Assembly (NCBI GenBank): GCA_004194705.1
Contig: SADC01001334.1
Location: 62,001-126,000 of the forward strand
Source of the DNA: Ditylenchus dipsaci
Lineage: Eukaryota; Nematoda; Chromadorea; Rhabditida; Anguinidae
DNA: 64,000 bases
Reading direction: 5' to 3'
The notes under the pieces were generated by a model. That model was not told where the DNA came from, ran no database searches, and worked only from the letters and a program-made list of their open reading frames with translations. A program made the position numbers and the translations under genes. Positions 30,001 through 40,300 of this stretch are shown here, one piece after another. The number at the start of each line of letters is the position of its first letter. The stretch's first letter is position 1.

Positions 30001-33000
30001 CAACTCGTACGTTGATAACTGTTGAAATTCTCCCATATTATATGAGAAATTAGACAGTTAGAAACGCAAAAGTTATCAGTAGGTTAAAAAATTAGTTTAA
30101 GCTAAGATGGGTGATAGTCAATTTACTGGTGAATTTACAGGTTACTTTCTGTGGCTTTCCAACTTATCCAAAACCAGTAAATTAGAATTTTATTGTTAGA
30201 ATTAGAATTAATATATTACATATTTTTCGGTTAAAAAACCATCCTTATCAGCAGTAGAAAAACTAATTCAGGTTGACAGCTGTACGTTGATGAATGTTGA
30301 ATTTATTGTATATTATATGAGAAATTTTACAGTTATCAAAAATCATAATTTAGCAGTCTTCGGTAAATTAAGGATGCTTCAACAGAAAATAAAATTGTAA
30401 ATTTCGGTTAATTTAACAACCCTAGTTGAAACTATTTACAATTTAATAAGTGATTTAAACTTACAGAACCCTGACTTTCTTCCTCATCTTCTTCACCAGA
30501 GCTTTCGCTCTGAAGTCCACCGAATCTCTTCGCATTCTCAAAACTGAAAATTAAAAAAATATACCAATGAAGAAAATCAAATTGCACCAAATACCGGCGA
30601 AAATTCTCCATTTAAATATAAATCCGACAATTAGGATCAAACTCAAAGTGTTTCAGTGTAGAATTCTGATTCGACAATTTTCAGATTTGAATAGCTTTAT
30701 CTAATAAGCAATCAATGCAGCAATTGATTGATAGGAGTGGATTGAGTTGTGCTCACTTCAAAACTACCATTCACTTTTCTTCATTGCCAGTCTATAGCTA
30801 GAAGTGCTTGCGCAACTACTAGCTAGATTAAACACCACCTACTACTCCAACTGCTAATTGTTCGTGGATAAAGAAAATTGTGCACTGCTTTCCCTAAGCA
30901 CATTTACCCATAGCAACTCAAGTGTGGAAATCATTTCGATGCCTTCGATATTCCTTCCATAAACATTTTTTTATTTAAAAAAATATTATAAAGATTTTAC
31001 CTTTTTTTCATTTGTTAGGCTTGAGTAAAATAGCAAGAATGATTTATTAATTTTAGTAAAGTGTGGATTTAAGTAATTTCATGTTGCAATACTTTTTGAT
31101 CAGCTGAAGGCAGGGTTGCCATCTCAATTTTTTTTAAAAAAGGTCATTTGGGCAAAAAACCTGGTAACGGGTAACTTTAACTTTCGGGTAAAAGTGAGAG
31201 AAACGGGTAAATTTTTTATGGTACGGGCGATTTACCTGGGTAGTTTTACCCGGGTAAGTTAACCCTCATCTTATGGTACGGGCCATGCGGACCGCCAAAA
31301 ACGTCGTTTAATGATGAGTTTTGTTAAATCGAGGATGGAATATAATAATAATAAAAAAAAACGAACGGCCATAAATGGATACACGCAGAATTTTTGCGTG
31401 TTTTATTATATTTAACATAGTCAACCGTTTTCCGCGCGCAAGTAGATTTACGGGCAACAAAATATTTTCGATAAAGTCGAAAAATTTGGAATTTCGAAAA
31501 TTACCAAATTTGTCGCACGACTTTTTCGATAATTCATGTCAAGTTAATTTATATAAATTTTGCTGTTCTGTGTTTTGCAATTGTTCCACCAATGTTTCTA
31601 CATATATTATCTATGTTTTAACGGCGGTCCAAAAGTCCATGGGACTTTTCGAGCTCATTTTCAGTAGTAATTTTTCAATTGCGAAAACAATCCAAATAGA
31701 CGGTCTTGTACCCTTTTTCTTTTTCTTTCAGATAGTATATAATTTATATTTGTACATAAAGTATATATTTTACAGAATAATTTTTAAAATCTAAGTGTGG
31801 AGATCTGGCCTTTTCAAAAAATTAATTAATCGAGAGTTGACTGTAGTAAGGTTTTTTCTTCAGGCTACTTAACGATAGACTGGTTTCTTTCCGCATCTTT
31901 TTGCAATAATAATTCTTTTGACTGAAACTTCATTTAAATTTTTGCTTAAAACCTTACAAAATGGAGTCTCACAATCAGGGTTGCCCTTTGAAAATTTTTT
32001 CTATCTTTTGTGTAAGCTTAGCTTCGAACACCTTTTTACGTTAGAAAATCGACTCGAGCGCAAAAACTATTCATGTGTGATTGTTTAATGAAGCAAAGGC
32101 CTTCTATCTAGGACAAAGTGGACTGCTTACTAAAAGAACATTTATTAAACTATAAGGAATTTATACACACTTCAAAAATACAAAATAAATATTAGTCAAT
32201 GGAATTAAAACATAATAAAAAATAAAAACTTGGACTCAAGTCCAACTTATAAAAACTTGGTCCAACATAATGATAGAAACCACAACAAGGCAAACAATAA
32301 TAAGAACAAGTAAAAATTGAACAAATACAGATTTCAAAAGGCACACCAATCAACTAAATTACGAGTTTTCGACTACTACCTTACGCACATCCATATTTTC
32401 TATATTGCACATTGTTAAGTGGACGAACTTTATGGGATTAACGAATTATGATAGACTGAAATACTAAACATGCTTTATTGTGTTCACATAAATAATGGGT
32501 TAGGACTGAACCATAGGAGAAAAATATTTAAAATAAGCTCTATCAGACACATTACAAGCATTTGTAAAAGTTAACATTACAAATACAGGTTCCAAAAGCA
32601 AGTATATAATCTTGAATTTTATGATGAGACTTATGCTGATAATTCCAACAATAAATAGAATAAGTGGAATGAATTTTTCAAAAAAAACTTGAAGTTAGCA
32701 AAAAATTTGAGTAACCTAATAGATATTTTTTTATTACCCGGTCGAATTTTTTTTCAGGAATTTCTCGTGCAATTTTACGAAGAAATTCTTATTGGGGGTG
32801 AAATCCGGCAAAATCTTTTTCATCAACTACATACTGTACGTCGATAACTGTAGCATTTGTCGTATAATATAGAAGTAATGCTACAGTTATTCACGTACAG
32901 TTATCGATAAAGTTCTATATTATATAAGAAATCACAGCGTGTCAAAACCTTACATGCTGTCAACTACACATTGGAGTTGTGTTTTTTCACATTTTTGCAA

Positions 33001-33389
33001 CTTTTTTATTTCTATTACGTAACAGATGATTCGTAATAATTGTCGTCATCAATCATTACTAGAATTTTATTAGAATTTTATTGAAAAGAGCATTTCTAGT
33101 GCAATTTTTGGTGTTTAATTGCTGAACTATAATTCCTTTATTTTTTCTGCAGCATTTGCTTTCTTTTGATAGCCTTTTATTTCCTGATTCCTTCTACACG
33201 TTTTTATTGTCTTTTTTATCAAAAAAAACCCAGAAATGTAGTGAAATTTGGTAAAAATATAGCAGCAAAATTTTGCCAAAAAATGGATTAGCTGCTTAAA
33301 CAAGTAGTCACTCTGTCAGATAAGTAGATAAATTAAATTTTGAAACACCATTCGATAGCCCAGAAAAAGAGCTACTCACTTTTTTTCAT
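27098..33389 (-). CDS. TnI: Troponin I
   Basis: Inhibitory subunit of the muscle thin-filament troponin complex. Exons: 30543-30465, 29737-29615, 29561-29483, 28570-28523, 28476-28332, 27611-27570, 27281-27191 and 27136-27098 (stop), all phase-consistent. Order: acidic N-terminal extension ([12 protein letters not shown]); the troponin T/C-binding helix ([20 protein letters not shown]); [12 protein letters not shown]; an ERQRIL coiled-coil region; [20 protein letters not shown]; the inhibitory/C-binding [15 protein letters not shown]; and a C-terminal [14 protein letters not shown]. About 215 residues are visible. The first coding exon is probably ATG-A7 at 33389-33380, which has a strong GTGAGT donor. 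Its phase is one base short of matching the 30543 exon, so that start is tentative. Confidence 0.92.
27866..28260. mobile_element. Family D element in a troponin I intron
   Basis: GACCCTACCGGAGTATTGCG on the left and GGGGTATACTCCGGTAGCGCC on the right. The private terminal word CTACCGGAGTAT is mirrored at both ends. The interior shares the TACCTTAGATACCAATCACT and GGATGCAT segments with 24530-24590. It lies between the exons 27611-27570 and 28476-28332. Confidence 0.8.
29985..30355. repeat. Two family F palindromic repeats in a troponin I intron
   Basis: About 30005-30070 and 30265-30350: (C)GTACGTTGATAACTGTTGAA..., then TATTATATGAGAAATT, then (A)CAGTTAT. Each folds on itself. They resemble the palindrome at 44801-44901 (ACTGTAGGATTTCTCGTATA). 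Confidence 0.55.
30544..33379 (-). other. Presumed first intron of troponin I
   Basis: About 2.8 kb. It holds GGGTAA/TTTACCC-rich sequence at 31140-31270, a pogo-like right end (AATCGAGAGTTGACTG-TA, 31825), a family F repeat at 32830-32950 (TACGTCGATAACTGTAGCAT) and otherwise AT-rich DNA. I recognise no coding exon; one small exon could be hidden. A further family F fragment lies upstream at 33695-33790. Confidence 0.5.
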
Positions 33390-34021
33390 AGAGCTGCCAG
33401 GGAGATATCGATAAAATCAGTCTGCCAATGAATCTCTACAAGAACTGATTCAAAACAAAGTTAATGAAATGAACAGAATTTAAAGGTTCAATAAATAAAA
33501 TAAAAACACAGAAAGATGAATGTGGAACTTAGCTTTCGATTGATATAATATCTTTAAAATTAAACATCAAAAATTTGTTTAAAAAAGTGAAAATTTGGGA
33601 TCCATCGCTTATCGTTTGGTCTCGACACGAAACTGTTGATTTCAAACTGAATATGAACTTGTATCTGACGCTTGACAGACTGTGGAATTTCAAAGATCAT
33701 CGTACAGTTATCGAAAAGTGGAACATAACCAGGATGATAACTTTGCGTCAATAACTGTAGAAATAAGTGTGCAATTTCCCGTAAACTCCGAAAAAAGTTT
33801 TTGCCCGATATCCAGTGCACCAAATTTTTTCACAAAAGAAAACCAAGCGATTTATCTGGCAATTTCTCTCAAGAATTTTCATGCTGACACACCTTAGTTT
33901 TAGATCAGCATAAATCAGCATTGAATTCTGAACGTAACAAACGTCTTTTCCCTGTTAAGTTATTTATGAACTCTTTAGCTTCAAAGCCTAACTAGATGGG
34001 CAATCAAATTTAACAGCATTA

Positions 34022-34190
34022 CAGTCCATTCTCGATAAAGTGTAGCTAGCGGGGATCGGAAAAATATACACTATATCGATGGTTACACTATGTCTAGGGT
34101 ACACTGTAATCGAGTTTGGCTTAGAGATGACTAAGTAAGGTTGAAAAAATATACACTATATCGAGGGTACACTGTATAGAGAGTTGACTG
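34022..34190. mobile_element. Pogo-like MITE (family B, word TATAGTGTA)
   Basis: TA-CAGTCCATTCTCGATAAAG to ATAGAGAGTTGACTG-TA. The subfamily word ACACTATATCGA / TACACTGTA occurs four times. Same subfamily as 49017-49202. It lies 150 bp downstream of the K2P stop codon. Confidence 0.8.
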
Positions 34191-34342
34191 TATTATTTTA
34201 AATGACCAAAAAAGGTTTTTTAATACCTGTTACTCTTACAGCCAGCTTAGAAGGAATATATCGATTAAAAAGTTGAGACGGATGTTACTGAGATATGAGA
34301 AATTCATAAGCAGGTTGAACAAGTGATGATTAAAGTGATTGA

Positions 34343-37300
34343 CTAAGAGAACAAGACTTCTGCCTTCGACGATTTTCTTGATGCTGTTTCTAGTGTGATG
34401 ACTGGAGCGCTTTGTCTCCGCTTCTGAATTTTATTTATTTTAAATTTTTTCAAAAATATATAACTCAAAAATTACCCTAAGACGATCGAATGCTGAACCA
34501 CTAGCATTGCTTCCATCTGAAAAAGGAGATCTGTCGAAAGCTGGAGAATTCCGCCTTGACCATGGATTCTTGGTATGCAGCATTAGAGAATGGGAATATT
34601 TACTGAAGTGGCTAAAAAATTTCTATAGTTATTTGATATTTTCGAGTGAATATTGAAAGATACCTTATGGACATTCTGGCCTAAAAATAATCAAAAAATT
34701 ATATTATATTATTATACTTTTGAAAAATAGTTTTGGAAATAAATACCTTTCTTGAAGCTTCAAAAGCCTTCACCCGAATTTCTTCTTGCAAAATGAAGTA
34801 GCACATGGAAAAGAGAACCACACCCATGACAATAAAAAACATATTGACCAGAATTATGCGAGCTTGGGAAGGAAAGATATCGCCGAAACCTAAAGATCTT
34901 GACATTGGGTAAATCAAAACGAAGTGTTAGTAAAAAAAACCAACCAATCAAAGCCACCGAGTTGAATAAGAAGTAGAAAGCCGTAAAATAGTCCCTGAAT
35001 TAAAATATTGAGTTTGACCGTCTATTGTCTAGAATGCAGTATATAAACTCACCAATCAGCCATTATGGCAAAAAGTCCACTGATCGCAAACAAATAGACA
35101 ATGAAGACCAACACACCGCACAAAAATACTCTTCTTTGCTCAGTTATGTTCTTCTCTTTATCGTTTTTAACTGGTTTGACTAAATTTGCAATACCGTATT
35201 TCCTCTAATAACTCACCCGGGTGAGTTATTTTTTGGATCGCTGAAAATTGGAAAAATTTGAGGTCGATCTCGAGATTTTTGGGTGATAATATTAAATTTA
35301 AAAACTGGAATCAGTAGAGCTCGTGGGAATTAAGAAAACGCAATAAACAGCTTTGCAAAATATTTGTTCCGAGCTGAGATATATGCCCTCTAAGTTGAGG
35401 GGGTGAGTTATTAGAGCAGGGTGAGTTATTAGAGGAAATACGGTAATTAAATTAATTCGAGAACTTAAGTTTATATGATAAAAAAAATTCAGTTATTTAC
35501 GCAAGCAACATTTTACCCGTCTTAGCATGAATTACTGCAAAATTTGGGTTTAGCGTTTTTGACCAAAAGCTAATTTACTTATAAACTGCGTTCAGATCAG
35601 GTACAGTCAACCATTGAAATCTTTTTAATAAAATTTTGAGTCTACAGTCAGACCATGGTTTTCTCGCACTCCAGTTATTCGACACCCTCGGTTATGCGGC
35701 ACCTTAAATGTACTTTATTTGGGCATATTAGCTTATTCCCTGTCAACTGACACTCCAATTATTCGGTTAATCAGATGACACTATCGCCAAATCTTCTGTT
35801 CACCCTATAGAAGTGCTTCTAGTTAGCTCAGCTATTGTCAAAAAATTTTCGGCCCTATACGACAATAGGTCCCATTTTTGCCTTGGTCCCCCTGTTGATT
35901 TTTTTCGCTGATTTTTATTTTCGTTTGGGATCCTATGGGATATAAACATTACATAATTTGCCATAAGAGCACATTCGCGAGGTAGTGTAAATTTTCAATT
36001 TATAATCATAGCGAAGCATAAGTGTAAAATTATTGAGAACGACGCTTGAGTAGGGTATTCCATTGCGTGTGCATACCAACAAGTCAGAAGGATTTTGGGC
36101 TCATATGAAACATCAGAATTATTTCAGAAAATTGTTGAACAACTCGTGAAAATTTATGAATGTTAGTGTGTCGCCGAAAGAAGAAAATAAAATTGGTTAA
36201 AATAGAAGCAAAAATTAAAAAAAATCAACAGGGGGGACCAAGGCGAAAAATGGTACCTACTGTCGTATGGGGCCGATTTTTCCAAAAAAATCGATGTAAG
36301 TGTTTTTTCATTTAATACCCAAAGCAAAATTCAGATGCTCCGCCAGAAAATTTAAACTAAAGTGTTACCTGTAACTTTTTCCGCCGGCTTCTGATAAGAG
36401 TTGCGCACAAAAGCTTGTCGATTAAACTCTTTCTCCATAGTAATCGCCACATTTGATCTGTCTAATTTGCTGCTATCTACTTTGTTAAGTGGAGTGGCAG
36501 AACTGTCTTTGAGCTTTAATTTGTCTGAGCCGGAACGAGCATGAGTCTCTTAAAAAATAATTTTTTTTAATTTTTATATGAGAGGTTGTATTGAAAAATA
36601 TACTCAAATTTCTGCAGGATCGTTTCCTTAGCCATTCCTTGACCCAATTGTACATCCAGATAAACAAAATTCTGCACTGGTTTCCCTCTTCTTTGATAAA
36701 AGCAAAAAATAAAGGAATTCCAAAAGTGCCGTAGATCACTGTAGCTATTCTGGCGGCCATCTGAAAGGTGAAGTTTAAAGTGGTGAAGAAGTTATAGTAG
36801 ATTAATTACCGTGCTAGCAGAAATAGTTCCATAGCCGATTGTTGTATATACACTGTAATAGCCAAATTTAAAATTAATTTTTTATAATTATGTTGTTTAT
36901 GTTTATGGTTATAAGAAGTGTTAGTTTGGCCCTATCCCTCAATGAGGGGGGGGGGTTGCCTTTGGTCCCTCCTGTTGTTTTTTTGTGATGTTTTATGGCT
37001 CTATCACAATTGAAGGTGTAAATGTAAATGTAAGTGTAAGTGTAAATGTAAGTGTAAATGTAAGGTGTCTTCACAATACCAAAAACATTTACACTTACAC
37101 TTACATTTACACTTACCCCTTCACAATACAAATGTAAATGTAAATGCAAATATTTTACTTATTAATTTTTATTGCTAAAATCCTGCTTATTTATCAACAA
37201 ATATATATTTTTTGAATTTTAACTGCTAGTAGTGGAAAGTTTTCAATTAATGATATTCTTAATCAAACTTCAATCAAATCATATTTTCTTGGAAATCCAC

Positions 37301-40300
37301 ACTACCGGCACCATTAAAAAATTCAACAAGCTTCTTGCTGTTGATGAGATAACGGTTGATGAGATTTACAAGCGAATCCAGAACGCAGAGCAGCCGAAAA
37401 CTCTCTTGGAATTCAAAAAAGACATCAACAAAATTTGTAGTGAGTATGAAGAGTGGCTTGTCAACCGAGAATAGTTCATTAGTATTTCAGATAAAAATAT
37501 CGATATTTGTTTTTAAAAATCCATATTTGTTTTAAAAATCCATATTTGTTAAAAAAAACACATATTTAGCAATGAAAATGAAAATAAGTGAAAACTTTGC
37601 ATTTACACTTACATTGGTATTGTGAAACCGTAAGTGTAAATGTAAGTGTAAGTGTAAATGTTTTTGGTATTGTGAAGACACCTTACATTTACACTTACAT
37701 TTACACTTACACTTACATTTACATTTACACCTTCAATTGTGATAGAGCCATTAGGCTTTAGGCTTAGGCAAGGCTTGGCCAGCGTATGTTTGGACGGACT
37801 CATACGTATTTCAGACTCATGATTAAGATCTCCTAACATACGATGGCCTACTTTTGCCTGAGCCTTAGCCTAAAAACTCACAAAAAACCACAACAGAGGA
37901 GACCAAGGCGAAATCCCCCATTGAGGGATAGGGCCGTTAGTTTGATGGGTGTTTTTAGCTTTTCGCGACACAGATTTCAGGTGTAAGAAAAGTTATAGTT
38001 TTACTATTCGAAAATGTTTTTAAGAACCCGGATTCATAGATCTTACTTTTTGCTTTCTAATAAAAGTTTCGCTTCATCTTAAAATGAAAAAAAAAACGCT
38101 GACAAACTTTTTAGACAATCTAATTTAAAAAATATATATTGCAAAAAGCCAAACTGTATAATTGATATGTATCAATAAAGATTACCTGAAAGCATAAATA
38201 ACAGCATTAGTGAAATCAGACATAGGATGTGTCATAGTCTTGTTGACGGCATGCCACCTGCAAATTTACAAACTAATTACAAATGAAATAAATATAATTT
38301 TTATCACTACCTTCTGTAACATACTTCAATTTCTTTGACAAATTCACTCATCAAATCAAAACAGCCAGAAGTAGAGTTCTGCAAACAACTTTCTCGTAGA
38401 GCTTCCATCTTTTCTTCTCTTTCTTCTCGACACCTAAGCTTGTCAGGTACTGAGTACGAAATACAACTCCATATTTATAGAGAATCACCTCATGTTGTAG
38501 AGTTTCATCAAATGGTCGTCCTGAGCTCCATCAAGCGCCTAAAAATTTCAATTTTTTTAACATCATTATATTGATGCTTGTCGACTATTATTTTCCAATT
38601 TATTTTTCAAATATTTTTCATTACCGTATTTTGTGATCCAAGCTGTGACCAACTTATCCTTAGCTGTAAGTCGGTGTTGGGGATTTTTCAAACTTGACTG
38701 TGAAATTTTTAAAGAGTTCACTAAAGGGACCAACTCTATTTTTGATTTTTAGAAAAAGTAGTGGCTATAATCATATATTTTAAAAAAAAGTTTACAAAAC
38801 ACTAAAATACTAAGTACATCTCTGATCTTTAAAACCAGAGGCAACAGGCGCCTATCGGCGCCACTATCATATTTTTCCTGTGTATCTCTCTCCTGCTTCC
38901 CACCTACTGAGTAGCACCCTCCTTGCCACCCTCTTCCTAGAGGGAGAAAACTGTTTCGCCGTCGCGGTATTCGCCGTCGACGTTTTTCGCCGACGCGGTA
39001 TTCGCCGTCGACGTTTTTCGCCGTTGACGTTTTTCGCCGTCGACGTTTTTTGCCGTCGACATTTTTCGCCGTCGACGTGTTTCGCCGTCGGGCAAACCTT
39101 TTTTTGCCGTAAAAATACTTTTTTTTGCCGCAGGTTCACTTTTTTCGCCGCAAAAAGACTTTTTCTGCCGTAAAAAAATTTGCCGTAGAAATACTTATTT
39201 TTGAAGTTGTCCAGGGCAGTTTAAAACGTCGCAAAACATCGACGGCGAAACACGTCAACGGCGAATCAAGCCGACGGCGAAAAACGTCGACGGCAAAAAA
39301 CGTCGACGGCGAAAAACGTCGACGGCGAATACCGCGACGGCGAAACAGCCCTCTTCCTTCCTAGATACCCCTTCCCGAGCTCGAGCATTAAAATCCACCA
39401 AAATCCAAGCTAAATCCAGCACTTCTAATTTGGAGGGAGATAAAACCTTTTTTTGGAGCCACCTCAATTATACAGCTTCATGCTTAAACGATAGCTAAAA
39501 TATTGAATTTTAGGTTTCCGGAATGATATCCGGGATACGTTTACAAAAATTGACAGAAAATCCAACTTGAACACGAAAATCAACCCAAAATCCAGGCTAA
39601 AATCCACCATTTCCGATTTGGAGGGACTTGAAAACTTTTTTTGGAGCCGCCTCAATTTAACGGTTTTGTACTTAAAAGATAGCTAAAATATTAAATTTCA
39701 TGGTTCCAGAAAGATATCCGGGATACGTTCGCAAAAAATTGGCAGAAAATCCAACTTGAACACGAAAATCAACCCGAAATCCAGGTTAAAATCCGCCATC
39801 TCCGATTTGGAGGGACTTAAAAACGTTTTTTTGGAGCCTACTCAATTTTTGTGTTTTGCACTTCAAAGATAGCTAAGATACTTAATTTTAGGGTTCCGGA
39901 AAGATATCCGGGATAAGTTCACAAAAATTGGAGAAAATCAAACTTGAACTTAAAAGTGGCAAACCACCACCCACACATGCCAAATACTATATAGAGATGA
40001 AAAAAAAAGTTTTATGAAAAAATCTGCAACTGATGCTAACCTGGAAAATGAAAGCTCCAAAAATAGTATAGAAAGGTAAAGCTAACAAATAGAAACAATG
40101 CAATAGACGAGTTCTCTTCAGATGGCTGTGTGTTCGCTGTAAAGTCCTGCCTACATTCTGAAGAAGCACCAGATTCCCTGTAAACTTTTATGATTTTTTT
40201 TTGTAAAAATAAAAAAGTTCTTACGTTTGGAATCCGAATGTGTGGATCCTACAAAAAGATAATTTCACAGACAGAACTTTTCAATATTGAAACTAAGAAA

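Larger units (their letters stand above)
36929..37934. mobile_element. Family E element with 8-bp TSD, hexamer arrays and an ORF
   Basis: GCCCTATCCCTCAATGAGG on the left and CCATTGAGGGATAGGGCCG on the right, flanked by TTAGTTTG (36921-36928 and 37935-37942). An 8-bp TSD fits hAT-type integration. Inside, ATGGCTCTATCACAATTGAA (37004) and its complement (37732) bound two (TGTAAG/TGTAAA)n arrays. Between the arrays is the plus-strand ORF 37232-37474. The element lies in the K2P intron before the pore-1 exon. Confidence 0.75.

Noticed and set aside
31375..31794. 139-aa plus-strand ORF in the presumed troponin I intron
   Set aside because: Phe/Ile/Asn-rich, reflecting AT-rich DNA; no recognisable domain, opposite strand to the gene, and close to a pogo-like right end.
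38867..39467. Arg/Lys-rich ORFs on both strands
   Set aside because: Translation of the CGCCGTCGACG repeat arrays; symmetrical on both strands.
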